From: JACDBE01 sp051002015
Lineage (GTDB): Bacteria > Actinomycetota > Acidimicrobiia > Spongiisociales > UBA5794
NCBI GenBank assembly: GCA_051002015.1
Contig: JBPCMS010000005.1
Coordinates: 1-17,097, forward strand
Reading direction: 5' to 3'
Length of the DNA stretch: 17,097 nt
Positions 1-6,673 of the stretch are shown in pieces (position 1 is the first letter of the stretch; every line of letters begins with the position of its first letter). Below the pieces are notes generated by a model. The model was not told the DNA's origin. It ran no database searches and worked only from the letters and a program-made list of their open reading frames with translations. Made by a program: the position numbers and the translations under genes.

Positions 1-1
1 G

Positions 2-220
2 GACCCGAACGAGCATGCCGCCGAGATCGTGGCGATGGCGCTCGACGCCGGGATCGAGAAGGACATGGGGTTCGCCATCTACCGCCCATGGATCCAGACC
101 TGGCAGCTCAACGCCTCGGAGATCAACGCGGTGCAGGACGTGGTCGAGGCCAGGGATCTGGGCTGGATGATCTGGAGCGCCAACACGCTGTACGACGACA
201 GCTTCCTCCCCACCCCCTGA
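2..220 (+). CDS. Putative glycoside hydrolase (DUF4015-like), C-terminal fragment
   Basis: The reading frame is open from the left edge and ends at TGA 218-220, so only about 72 C-terminal residues are present and the start lies outside the window. The visible part contains the pattern YRPWIQTW, then a helix-like stretch, then LGWMIWSANTLYDD. From memory this resembles the end of the putative glycosyl hydrolase family DUF4015, a TIM-barrel-like fold whose last strand often carries a G-W-x-x-W-x-x-x-x-x-Y pattern. Substrate is unknown. It converges with the M23 peptidase gene downstream, with 136 bp between the two stop codons. The family assignment rests on a short fragment, so it is moderate at best. 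A GTG at 29 is in frame but is internal. Confidence 0.6.
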   Translation, partial: DPNEHAAEIVAMALDAGIEKDMGFAIYRPWIQTWQLNASEINAVQDVVEARDLGWMIWSANTLYDDSFLPTP

Positions 221-254
221 CCCGGTCGGAACGCGGTTCAGGCTTGACGCCGCC

Positions 255-306
255 GGGTCGGGCCGAGAAACCCGAACCTTAGGCCCTGGCGTGTCACCAC
301 GACACG
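255..306. terminator. Weak hairpins between convergent genes
   Basis: Two small inverted repeats lie in the 136-bp gap between convergent stop codons. GGTCGGG at 256-262 pairs with CCCGAACC at 271-278 with one bulged A. CGTGTC at 290-295 pairs perfectly with GACACG at 301-306. Neither has a long T-tract, so a bidirectional terminator role is only suggested by position. Confidence 0.3.
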
Positions 307-356
307 TAATCCGCTGATGTTCGAGGCGGGAGCCCGAACTCCGGCGGCGCCGGGGT

Positions 357-1082
357 TCACCGCACCGTGACGGGCAGCACCTCGGCGGGCACATCGTCGG
401 CGGGTATGGGCCGCCGCCCTTCGATCGAGGGATCGAGGCATCCGGCGTCGGGCCGCATGCTGATGTCGATCGGGTCGGCCACGACCTCGTCGGCGACGGC
501 CGTGGGGACGATCGGCTCCACGGCCTGGCGCAGCCGGGTGATCCGCGCGTCGGCGTCGATCAGGGAGGGATAGGGATTGACCGCGTACCCATCGGTGTGC
601 AGCTCGAAATGCAGATGGGGGCCGGTCCACTCGGCGTTGCCCGAATCCCCGACGTATCCGATGATCTGCCCGGCCACCACCTCGTCGCCGACTTCCAGGC
701 CGTCGGCGTATGCGGTGGCGGCGCCGCCCCTCCCGTCGTCGGTGCCGGCGGTGTCGTTGTCGAGGTGCATGTACCACGTCTCCCAGCCACCCTCGTGCAC
801 CAGCCGGATGTAGTACCCGGCGCCGGAGGCGGCGTCGAGGGTCTCGACCAACCCGCCGGCGACCGCCATCACCACGGTGCGTTTCGGGGCCATGATGTCG
901 ATGCCCTGGTGGCGCCTGCCACCCGAGCGGGCCGCTCCCCACGTGTTGTCGTAGCGGATCTCGGCGGGGGCGAGGGGAAAGCAGGTGAGGGTTGGATGTC
1001 CGTCGGCGGCGATGGCGGAGGAGACCGTCGTCGGGATCAGCAGGGCGGCACCGACGGCGAGCGATGGGAGGAGAGGTCGCAT
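357..1082 (-). CDS. Secreted M23 family metallopeptidase (LytM-like)
   Basis: This encodes 241 residues. The N-terminus (about 1-26) is a classic signal peptide ending near SSAIA-AD. An M23 peptidase domain follows: the zinc-binding motif H58-x3-D62 (HQGID), the strand with H106 (WYMHL), and the H156-L-H158-F-E motif. M23 enzymes cut peptide cross-bridges in peptidoglycan, so this is probably an exported cell-wall hydrolase or envelope remodelling factor. A linker region with an acidic insertion (about 112-126) and a C-terminal extension of about 70 residues without recognised motifs surround or follow the domain. Two cysteines (C34 and C215) could form a disulfide outside the cell. The start ATG (complement 1080-1082) gives a complete signal peptide, though the Shine-Dalgarno signal is weak (AAAGG about 12 bases upstream). 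It is divergent from the RTX-repeat gene. Confidence 0.88.
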   Translation of the reverse strand: MRPLLPSLAVGAALLIPTTVSSAIAADGHPTLTCFPLAPAEIRYDNTWGAARSGGRRHQGIDIMAPKRTVVMAVAGGLVETLDAASGAGYYIRLVHEGGWETWYMHLDNDTAGTDDGRGGAATAYADGLEVGDEVVAGQIIGYVGDSGNAEWTGPHLHFELHTDGYAVNPYPSLIDADARITRLRQAVEPIVPTAVADEVVADPIDISMRPDAGCLDPSIEGRRPIPADDVPAEVLPVTVR

Positions 1083-1259
1083 CTGGCGGAGGGGCCTTTC
1101 GGTCGGGGAGATGGCTTCGCCCGATGCGGCCGGTGGCAGCCGGTGTTCGTGCGATCGCGGTGGGGATGCCCGGGTCGGGCTGTGATGGCGACTCCTACCG
1201 TCGCCGACTCGCCGAGCACGCTGGCGGTGCGATCCCAGCCTGGCGCCGGGGGAGCGGGG

Positions 1260-1288
1260 AATCTAGGGGGTTGGCGCGGGTTTACAAA
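1260..1288 (-). promoter_or_regulatory. Candidate promoter for M23 peptidase gene
   Basis: Read on the minus strand, TTTGTA (1288 to 1283) is separated by exactly 17 bp from TAGATT (1265 to 1260). This resembles a vegetative promoter with a weak -35. Transcription would begin near 1253, leaving an unusually long leader before the start codon at 1082. It is a pattern match only. Confidence 0.3.
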
Positions 1289-1346
1289 GCGTCGTCGGGT
1301 AATCGCCGTCGTCTGGGGGAGAATGGCGGCTTCCGGGGTGCGGTGC

Positions 1347-1352
1347 TACTTT
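1347..1352 (+). promoter_or_regulatory. -10-like element upstream of RTX protein gene
   Basis: TACTTT fits the TAnnnT form seen upstream of several other genes in this window. It sits 47 bp before the ATG at 1400, with a purine-rich ribosome site (GAGGGGG, 1384-1390) between. No -35 hexamer is recognisable at the usual distance. Confidence 0.35.
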
Positions 1353-1399
1353 GTCCCGATCCGTTCCGCGATGGCCGGAGATCGAGGGGGCCAACCGTC

Positions 1400-2275
1400 A
1401 TGCACTCAATCCACAGCAACCTGGCGCTCGCCTTCGCCCTGGTGATGGGCTTCACCACGGGTGGGCCCGTCCTGTTCCAGGGTACGACCGAGACCTGCAA
1501 TGGTCTGACGGCCACCAACGTGGGCACCGCGGACGATGACGTGCTGGTCGGCACCGATGGTGACGACGTCATCGTGGGTCTCGGCGGAAACGACGTGATC
1601 GACGGTCTGGGCGGTAACGACACGATCTGCGGCGGCGACGGCGACGACACGCTGAGCGGGGGCGCGGGAGACGACTACATCAGTGGCGGGCCCGGCGACG
1701 ACGTCATCGAAGGCAACGCCGGTAAGGACACGTTGTACGGGAATGCCGGAGACGACCAGATCGACGGCGGCGCCGGCGCCGACACCATCTTCGGTGGCGC
1801 CGACGACGACCGGATGGTGGGCGGCCTCGGCCCGGACGACATCCACGGAGGCGCCGGGATCAACTGGGTCAGCTACGAGGAAGCACCTGACAGCGTCGTG
1901 GTCGACCTCTTGGCGGGGACGGCCAGCGGTGGAGACGGCAGCGACACCATCACCGGTGTCCAGCACCTCACCGGGTCATCGTTCGCCGACACCCTCACCG
2001 GGACCAATGGGGCCAACAGCATCTTCGGCCTCGCCGGCCATGACACGATCTACGGACTGCAGGGTGCGGACATCCTCGAGGGCGGAACCGGGATCGACAA
2101 GATCTGGGGTGGAATGGGCAAGGACGTGCTCCGCGGCGGCGCTCACAACGACACCCTGATGGGCGGCGCCGGCGACGACGAGCTACTCGGCGGAACCGGG
2201 CGGGACATCTGTAACGGCGGCGCCGGCACCGACACCGCAGACGACCATTGCGAGATCCTGATCAACATCCCGTGA
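1400..2275 (+). CDS. Secreted RTX / hemolysin-type calcium-binding repeat protein
   Basis: This encodes 291 residues. A hydrophobic N-terminus (about 1-28) looks like a Sec signal peptide, followed by TCNGLTAT, a lead-in often found before RTX repeats in environmental Actinobacteria and Chloroflexi. Nearly all the rest is tandem nonapeptides of the GGxGxDxUx type: roughly a dozen from about 44 to 155, a non-repeat insert of about 45 residues (WVSYEEAPDS onward), then about nine more to the end. These fold into a calcium-filled parallel beta-roll. There is no catalytic or toxin domain, so a structural, adhesive or calcium-buffering role outside the cell is the most that can be inferred. Four cysteines bracket the repeats. 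The ATG at 1400 is chosen over upstream in-frame starts because it has GAGGGGG about 9 bases upstream and begins the signal peptide. No type I secretion genes are nearby. Confidence 0.85.
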   Translation: MHSIHSNLALAFALVMGFTTGGPVLFQGTTETCNGLTATNVGTADDDVLVGTDGDDVIVGLGGNDVIDGLGGNDTICGGDGDDTLSGGAGDDYISGGPGDDVIEGNAGKDTLYGNAGDDQIDGGAGADTIFGGADDDRMVGGLGPDDIHGGAGINWVSYEEAPDSVVVDLLAGTASGGDGSDTITGVQHLTGSSFADTLTGTNGANSIFGLAGHDTIYGLQGADILEGGTGIDKIWGGMGKDVLRGGAHNDTLMGGAGDDELLGGTGRDICNGGAGTDTADDHCEILINIP

Positions 2276-2293
2276 TCGACCCATACTCGTGAG

Positions 2294-2328
2294 GAGAGGG
2301 GCCGGCCGAAGGGCCGGCTCTCTCACTT
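2294..2328 (+). terminator. Hairpin terminator after RTX protein gene
   Basis: A strong GC-rich stem starts 18 bp after the stop codon: GAGAG plus a GCCGGCC segment (2294-2307) pairs with GGCCGGC plus CTCTC (2312-2324), leaving a short loop near 2308-2311 and one or two unpaired bases in the left arm. The tail is only weakly T-rich, which is normal for high-GC actinobacterial terminators. Confidence 0.6.
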
Positions 2329-2381
2329 CCCGTCCGTGTCCACTCCCGGGCAGTGGGACTGGGGGGACACAACGGGTGGCT

Positions 2382-2420
2382 GAGGCGATCGCCGCAGGCG
2401 GGCAACGACAGCCGGGGCGG
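2382..2420 (+). repeat. Dispersed repeat family A, copy 1
   Basis: A 39-base unit starting GAGGCGATCGCCGCAGGCG and ending GACAGCCGGGGCGG. It is repeated with 3 differences at 2452-2490, a period of 70 bp. It lies in the gene-free stretch between the RTX terminator and sufD and has no coding potential that I recognise. Confidence 0.75.
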
Positions 2421-2429
2421 TTCTGTTTC

Positions 2430-2449
2430 CCCTCCCCATTCGGGGAGGG
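2430..2449. repeat. Perfect 8-bp hairpin (variant of family B palindrome)
   Basis: CCCTCCCC (2430-2437) and GGGGAGGG (2442-2449) form a perfect stem around a 4-base loop. It sits between the two family A copies and resembles the palindromic core of family B but with a different loop. Confidence 0.65.
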
Positions 2450-2451
2450 CC

Positions 2452-2490
2452 GAGGCGATCGCCGCAGGCGAACAAGGACAGCCGGGGCGG
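2452..2490 (+). repeat. Dispersed repeat family A, copy 2
   Basis: This second 39-base copy matches 2382-2420 at 36 of 39 positions. The three differences are clustered in the middle (bases 20, 21 and 25 of the unit). Confidence 0.75.
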
Positions 2491-2519
2491 GGGAGGGCCA
2501 CCCCCGCACAGCCAACCCA

Positions 2520-2583
2520 CCGGGGGCTTCGGTATCCCACCCCGCCTCGCAGAGCCTCGGCACCCCTCCCAATGGGAGGGGAA
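2520..2583 (+). repeat. Dispersed repeat family B, copy 1 (with hairpin core)
   Basis: A 64-base unit running from CCGGGGGCTTCGGTATCCC through GCCTCGCAGAGCCTCGGCA to a palindromic core: CCCCTCCC (2563-2570), loop AAT, GGGAGGGG (2574-2581). It is nearly identical to 2614-2677 and reappears in inverted orientation at 14260-14314. The hairpin is followed by A-rich, not T-rich, sequence on this strand, so it is not an ordinary terminator. REP-like or MITE-remnant repeats are the closest known analogy. Confidence 0.85.
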
Positions 2584-2613
2584 GAGACCGGGAGGGCTAG
2601 CGGCGCCGGACCG

Positions 2614-2677
2614 CCGGGGGCTTCGGTATCCCAGCCCGCCTCGCAGAGCCTCGGCACCCCTCCCAATGGGAGGGGAA
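2614..2677 (+). repeat. Dispersed repeat family B, copy 2 (with hairpin core)
   Basis: This direct repeat of 2520-2583, offset by 94 bp, matches it at 63 of 64 positions; the single difference is C to G in the CCCACCCCG segment. Its hairpin stem arms are 2657-2664 and 2668-2675 around an AAT loop. Confidence 0.85.
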
Positions 2678-2692
2678 AGAGATAATCCTCGG

Positions 2693-2712
2693 CCTCCCAA
2701 TGGGAGGGGAAA
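2693..2712 (+). repeat. Family B partial copy (hairpin core only)
   Basis: Only the palindromic end of family B is present: CCTCCC, loop AAT, GGGAGG, then GGAAA. It lies 26 bp before the -10-like element of sufD. Confidence 0.75.
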
Positions 2713-2736
2713 GGGCTGGGGTGTTGGGTAGGGGCG

Positions 2737-2750
2737 GTATCCTTGCAAGG
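2737..2750 (+). promoter_or_regulatory. Candidate promoter of the suf operon
   Basis: GTATCCTTGCAAGG contains a -10-like TATCCT (2738-2743). A start of transcription near 2750 would leave a leader of about 24 bases with the ribosome site AGGA (2764-2767), 6 bases before the GTG at 2774. The same 14-mer with one change occurs upstream of the fumarase gene (15680-15693). No -35 hexamer is recognised. Confidence 0.45.
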
Positions 2751-2773
2751 TCCCCAGACCGACAGGACGTTCT

Positions 2774-4039
2774 GTGACACCGATGGACACCGCGGCGGTC
2801 GAACGCGCCGCTGCACACGAGCCCGAATGGCGCGCGGCGGCCCGCCGTGACGCCCTCGGGCGGTTCGAGGGTCGGTCGCTGCCCTCCAGCCGGGACGACC
2901 TGTGGCGGTACGTCGACCTCGACTTCGACCTTGCCGACTACGAGCTGGTCGATGAGCCCGGCCAGATGCCCGATGCCAGCGACGTGCTCGGGTCCAAGCA
3001 CTCGGTGGTTGTGGTGGACGGGCTCGCCGTCGCCGCCTCGCCGCCGACGACCGGGCTCACCGTGGGCTCGCTCGCCACCGCCGTGGCCGACGGCCACCCC
3101 GGGCTCGACACCGTCCTCGCCCGCAGCATCGCCGCCGACGCCGACGTCTTCGCCGCCGCCCACACCGCCTTTGGTGGCGACGGCGCCCTGGTCCAGGTCG
3201 CCCCGGGCATCAACCCGGATCCGGTGCTGGTCAGGCTGCACACCGCCACCGCCGGGTCGATCAGCTACCCGACCGTGCTGATCATCGCCGAGGAGAACGC
3301 CCTCGCCTCGGTCGTCATCGACGCCACCTCGACCGAGATCGACGCCGTCACCGTGCCCGCGGTCGAGATCGTCGCCCACCCCGGGGCAACGGTCCGGCTG
3401 TCGATGATCCAGCACCTCGGGCGGCGGATGCGCCAGATCGGCACCCTGCGCGCTGTCGTCGACCGCGACGCCACGCTGGTGATGGCCGAGGCCGGTATCG
3501 GCGGCAGCCTGGCCCGTCTCCACCTCACCATCGACCTCGAGGGGCGCGGCTCCTCGGCCAACGTCGTCGGCGCCTACTTCGGCGACGAGAACCAGGTGCT
3601 CGATTACCGCTACTTCATGCACCACGCCGGGCTCGACACCAGCTCGGACATGTTCCTCAAGGGTGCGGTCGAGGATCAGGCGCTGTCGGTGTTCACCGGG
3701 CTGATCCGCATCGACGAGGGCGCCCAGCGCACCAACGCCTTTCAGACCAACCGCAACCTGATCCTCTCCGACGGCGCCGCCGCTCAGTCGGTCCCCAACC
3801 TGGAGATCCTGGCCAACGACGTCAAGTGTGGGCACGGGTCGTCGGTGGGGCCGCTCGACGAGGAGCAGCGCTACTACCTGATGAGCCGCGGCCTCGACCC
3901 GGCCCAGGCCGACCGGCTCCAGGTGCGCGGCTTCTTCGAGCAGGCGCTGTCCCGCTTCCCCCACCCCGAGGTCACCGAATCGCTGCGTGGCTGGATGAAC
4001 GCCAAGTACGTCACCGCTCAGCAGGAGGGTCGGGTATGA
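2774..4039 (+). CDS. sufD: Fe-S cluster assembly protein SufD
   Basis: This encodes 421 residues, the usual size for SufD, a scaffold subunit of the SufBCD complex that builds iron-sulfur clusters in the cytoplasm. The C-terminal half is the right-handed beta-helix core (about 195-360) with the family pattern NLxLSDGAxxQSxPNLEILANDVKCGHGSSVG. C352 and H354 lie in the KCxHG motif, where E. coli SufD has its functional His360. The helical C-terminus (YYLMSRGLD, then RGFFEQAL) is also typical. The GTG at 2774 is preferred to the ATG at 2783 because AGGA sits 6 bases before it. The stop overlaps the Rieske gene start by 4 bases (ATGA). No sufB is adjacent: the upstream region holds only repeats and the RTX gene. 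SufB and SufD are paralogues, but the N-terminal region here fits SufD better. Confidence 0.92.
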   Translation: MTPMDTAAVERAAAHEPEWRAAARRDALGRFEGRSLPSSRDDLWRYVDLDFDLADYELVDEPGQMPDASDVLGSKHSVVVVDGLAVAASPPTTGLTVGSLATAVADGHPGLDTVLARSIAADADVFAAAHTAFGGDGALVQVAPGINPDPVLVRLHTATAGSISYPTVLIIAEENALASVVIDATSTEIDAVTVPAVEIVAHPGATVRLSMIQHLGRRMRQIGTLRAVVDRDATLVMAEAGIGGSLARLHLTIDLEGRGSSANVVGAYFGDENQVLDYRYFMHHAGLDTSSDMFLKGAVEDQALSVFTGLIRIDEGAQRTNAFQTNRNLILSDGAAAQSVPNLEILANDVKCGHGSSVGPLDEEQRYYLMSRGLDPAQADRLQVRGFFEQALSRFPHPEVTESLRGWMNAKYVTAQQEGRV

Positions 4040-4380
4040 GTGTGGGCGAGTCCGTGCGCATCGCCCCGCTCGCCGACCTCCCCGACGGACGCGGCGTCCG
4101 GGTCGAGTTTGGGGAGCACCGCATCGCCATCTTCCGCATCGGCGACGACGTGTACGCCCTTGGCGACCGGTGCAGCCACGCCGAGGCCTCGCTGGCCGAG
4201 GGCGAGGTCTTCGAGGGTGAGGTGGAATGCCCCCGCCACGGGTCCACCTTCGACCTGGTCACGGGCGAGCCCCGGACGCTGCCGGCCACCCGCCCGGTCC
4301 CGGTCTACGCCGCCGAGGTGGTCGACGGCGACGTGTACCTGACCATCGACGACGTGATCTCCGAGGAGGTGTCGTCGTGA
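4036..4380 (+). CDS. Rieske [2Fe-2S] ferredoxin (non-haem oxygenase ferredoxin type)
   Basis: This encodes a 114-residue, single-domain Rieske protein. The two cluster-binding motifs are C46-S-H48 and C65-P-R-H68, each typical of soluble dioxygenase-type ferredoxins; the disulfide cysteines of respiratory Rieske proteins are absent. The start ATG at 4036 overlaps the sufD stop by 4 bases and has a strong AGGAGGG ribosome site 7 bases upstream. Its position between sufD and sufC recurs in suf operons of Actinobacteria as far as I recall, and suggests it supplies electrons to, or is an early client of, the SUF machinery; the exact role is unproven. It is not linked to an oxygenase gene here. 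Confidence 0.9.
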   Translation: MSVGESVRIAPLADLPDGRGVRVEFGEHRIAIFRIGDDVYALGDRCSHAEASLAEGEVFEGEVECPRHGSTFDLVTGEPRTLPATRPVPVYAAEVVDGDVYLTIDDVISEEVSS

Positions 4381-5120
4381 GTGCCCTGGTGGTGGAGGAG
4401 CTGCGCGCCGGGCTCGGCGACCTGGAGATCCTGCGCGGGGTCGACGTGACCGTCCCCTTCGGCGAGGTCCACGCCCTGATGGGTCCCAACGGCTCCGGCA
4501 AGTCGACCCTGACCCATGCCCTCATGGGCAAGGACGAGTACACCGTCACCGGCTCGGCGCGGGTCGACGGCCACGAGATCCTCGACCTCGCCGTCCACGA
4601 GCGAGCCCGGCTCGGGCTGTTCGAGGCATTCCAATACCCGGTGGTGGTGCCCGGAGTGAGCCTCGACGACCTCATCACCGAGATGGCCTCGGTCGCCGCC
4701 GACCCCGGCACCGTCCAGCAGCGGGTGGCTGCCGCCGCCGGGGTGATGCGGATGGGGGAGTTCCTCGACCGTTCGGTCAACGACGGGCTGTCCGGCGGGG
4801 AGAAGAAGCGTTCGGAGATGTTCCAACTGGCCGTGGCCGACCCCAAGGTGGCGGTGCTCGACGAGATCGACTCGGGGCTCGACATCGACGCGGTGCGCGA
4901 GGTGGCCGAGCTGGTCGAGGAGCTGCGCAGCGACCGCATCGGGGTGCTGATCATCACCCATTACTCCCGCATCCTCCGCTACCTGCGCGCCGACCGCATC
5001 CACGTGATGGTGCGGGGGCGCATCGTCCGCTCCGGCGGCTCGGAACTGGCCGAGGAGCTCGAGGCGACCGGTTACGACGAGCTGCGTAGGCTCGACGTAC
5101 CGGACGGGACCCCGGAGTAG
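4377..5120 (+). CDS. sufC: Fe-S cluster assembly ATPase SufC
   Basis: This encodes 247 residues, an ABC-type ATPase without membrane domains that drives conformational change in SufBCD. Visible motifs: Walker A GPNGSGKST (36-44), Q-loop Q86 within the SufC-typical FQYPVVVPGV stretch, signature LSGGEKKRSE (138-147), Walker B VAVLDEIDSGLD (158-169) and H-loop H195 in ITHYSRIL. The FEAFQYP and GEKKR patterns separate it from ordinary transport ATPases. The GTG start at 4377 overlaps the Rieske stop (GTGA) and is preceded by GAGGAGGT with 6-base spacing, the best ribosome site in the window. The operon ends here: no sufS or sufU follows, and the next gene is a glycosyltransferase. Confidence 0.95.
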   Translation: MSALVVEELRAGLGDLEILRGVDVTVPFGEVHALMGPNGSGKSTLTHALMGKDEYTVTGSARVDGHEILDLAVHERARLGLFEAFQYPVVVPGVSLDDLITEMASVAADPGTVQQRVAAAAGVMRMGEFLDRSVNDGLSGGEKKRSEMFQLAVADPKVAVLDEIDSGLDIDAVREVAELVEELRSDRIGVLIITHYSRILRYLRADRIHVMVRGRIVRSGGSELAEELEATGYDELRRLDVPDGTPE

Positions 5121-5153
5121 CGGCAGGTCCATCCATGGTGTCGCCAGCACACC

Positions 5154-5159
5154 TAACCT
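5154..5159 (+). promoter_or_regulatory. -10-like element, possible leaderless start of GT2 fusion gene
   Basis: TAACCT ends 8 bases before the ATG at 5168. In Actinobacteria a TAnnnT box at this distance often gives a leaderless mRNA beginning at the start codon. It would explain the lack of a good ribosome site before that ATG. Confidence 0.35.
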
Positions 5160-5167
5160 CCATCGGG

Positions 5168-6673
5168 ATGACCCCCCGGCTTCTCGTCTTCATACCTGCC
5201 TACAACGCCACCTCGACCATCGGCGGGGTGCTGAGCCGCATCCCGGACACCCTGACCGAGCGGTTCGACGTCCACGTGCTGGTCATCGACGACGCCTCCG
5301 CCGACGACACCGCCGAAAAGGCCAGGGAGCACCTCTCCGGCAGCGAGCAGCCCTTCGTGTACACCATCCTGGTCAGCCCGCAGAACCGCGGGTACGGGGG
5401 CAACCAGAAGCTGGGCTACACCTTTGCCGCCGAGCACGGCTTCGACCTGGTGGCGATGGTCCACGGCGACGGCCAATACCCTCCGGAGGCGATCGAGGAG
5501 CTGGTCGCTCCCTTGCGGGACCCGGCGGTGGGCGCCAGCTTCGGGAGCCGGTTCATGCGGGAGGACGGGGCCCGCGACGGAGGGATGCCCGGCTACAAGC
5601 GGGTGGGCAACCGCATCCTCACCTGGCTGCAGAACCGGATCCTCCGCACCGGGCTGTCCGAGTTCCACTCCGGGTTCCGGGCATACAGCGTTCCCGCTCT
5701 CAGCCAGATCCCCTTCCACCTCAACTCGGACGACTTCCATTTCGATACCGAGATCATCATCCAGATGGTCCGGTCCGGGCGGCGGATCGCCGAGATCGAC
5801 ATCCCTACCCACTACGGCGACGAGGTCTGCCACGTCAACGGGGTCTCCTACGGGATCAACGTGCTGGGACAGTCGGTGCGGGCCATGGTCCATGACAAGG
5901 GCATGTTCTACGAGGCCAAGTACGACGTCGCTCCCACCGCTCATACCGTGGAGCGCTACCAGCCGAAGACCGACTTCGTCAGCCCCGCCACGCTCGCCGT
6001 CGACCGGATCCGGCCGGGGAACAGGGTCCTCGACCTGGGGTCGGGGGCCGGGGGACTGGCCGACCTGCTCACCAGCCGGGATCCGGCCTGTCAGGTGTTC
6101 GGGGCCGACATGGCCACGCCTTCCAACCTCGAGCGCTTTGCCCATTTCTGGATCCATGACCTCGACGGCAAGGCGGCCCTGCCGGAGGAGGTTCCCCCGG
6201 TCGACTCGATCGTGATGCTCGACGTGATCGAGCATCTGCGCGACCCGGAACGGTTCGTCTCCCAGATCGCCGACTACTGCACCACCACCGGCTCGGTGGA
6301 CAAGGTCCTGGTCAGCACCGGGAACATCGGGTTCGGGCTGATCCGCCTCGCCCTGCTCTTCGGCCAGTTCAACTACGGCAGCCGGGGCATCCTCGACCGG
6401 ACCCACACCCGCCTGTTCACCTACGGATCGTTCCGGCGGCTCTTCACCCAGGCCGGGTTCGAGGTGGTCGACGCCGTCGGGGTGCCGGCGCCGTTCCCGC
6501 TGGCGGTGGGTAACCGCCGGTTGGCGGACGCCCTGCTTGGGATCAACCAGTTCCTAATCGGGATCAACCGTCGCTTCTTCGCCTACCAGATCTTCCTCGA
6601 GCTGCGCCCGCCGGTGGCACAGTCACGGCTCCTCGCCGCCACCACCGACGTCTCGTCACCCGCCGACAGGTGA
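5168..6673 (+). CDS. Bifunctional GT2 glycosyltransferase / class I SAM methyltransferase
   Basis: This encodes 501 residues in two domains. Residues 1-240 are a GT-A fold GT2 glycosyltransferase of the dolichyl-phosphate-mannose-synthase type: FIPAYNATSTI, VIDDAS (D41, D42), NRGYGGNQK, the metal-binding region HGDGQYPP (D101) and EFHSGFRAYS. Residues 265-480 are a class I methyltransferase: motif I VLDLGSGAG (287-295), then MLDVIEHLRDPERF (motif IV region) and the RLFTYGSFRRLFTQAGFEV tail common in methyltransferase_11/23 proteins. The combination is a known architecture. It probably loads a sugar on a polyprenyl or nucleotide-linked acceptor and methylates a sugar or lipid, at the cytoplasmic face. 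ATG 5168 is chosen since the GT2 fold begins at once and a -10 lies just upstream; ATG 5135 (512 residues) is the alternative. Its stop overlaps the next gene by 4 bases. Confidence 0.85.
   Translation: MTPRLLVFIPAYNATSTIGGVLSRIPDTLTERFDVHVLVIDDASADDTAEKAREHLSGSEQPFVYTILVSPQNRGYGGNQKLGYTFAAEHGFDLVAMVHGDGQYPPEAIEELVAPLRDPAVGASFGSRFMREDGARDGGMPGYKRVGNRILTWLQNRILRTGLSEFHSGFRAYSVPALSQIPFHLNSDDFHFDTEIIIQMVRSGRRIAEIDIPTHYGDEVCHVNGVSYGINVLGQSVRAMVHDKGMFYEAKYDVAPTAHTVERYQPKTDFVSPATLAVDRIRPGNRVLDLGSGAGGLADLLTSRDPACQVFGADMATPSNLERFAHFWIHDLDGKAALPEEVPPVDSIVMLDVIEHLRDPERFVSQIADYCTTTGSVDKVLVSTGNIGFGLIRLALLFGQFNYGSRGILDRTHTRLFTYGSFRRLFTQAGFEVVDAVGVPAPFPLAVGNRRLADALLGINQFLIGINRRFFAYQIFLELRPPVAQSRLLAATTDVSSPADR

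Larger units (their letters stand above)
1083..1399. other. 317-bp divergent intergenic region, M23 peptidase / RTX protein
   Basis: No convincing gene is seen here. A frame is open through it on the plus strand, but it contains no good ribosome site and codes for Arg/Gly-rich sequence typical of chance GC-rich frames. On the minus strand a possible promoter for the M23 gene is TTTGTA (complement 1283-1288), a 17-bp spacer and TAGATT (complement 1260-1265), which would give a leader of about 170 bases. On the plus strand a -10-like TACTTT lies at 1347-1352. Confidence 0.5.

Noticed and set aside
1083..1253. Possible riboswitch (for example c-di-AMP) in the long leader of the M23 peptidase gene
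   Set aside because: Such riboswitches control cell-wall hydrolases in Actinobacteria, but I could not find the conserved core by eye. An Rfam covariance-model search of the minus strand of this segment would decide.
992..1399. N-terminal extension of the RTX reading frame back to 992
   Set aside because: The added 136 residues are Arg/Gly-rich, overlap the M23 gene on the other strand, and would bury the signal peptide. ATG 1400 has a ribosome site.
2382..2712. CRISPR array
   Set aside because: Repeats are of two kinds, too few and unevenly spaced, and the spacers themselves repeat; no cas genes are present.
2557..2712. Tandem intrinsic terminators formed by the family B hairpins
   Set aside because: The stems are followed by A-rich sequence on the plus strand and by non-T sequence on the other; the real terminator-like stem is at 2294-2328.
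2597..3964. Long minus-strand frame opposite sufD
   Set aside because: It is a mirror frame of GC-rich coding sequence. It codes for Gly/Val/His/Asp-rich low-complexity protein, while the plus strand gives a complete SufD.
5153..6406. Long minus-strand frame opposite the GT2 fusion gene
   Set aside because: Same reason: low-complexity shadow of a gene with clear motifs on the plus strand.
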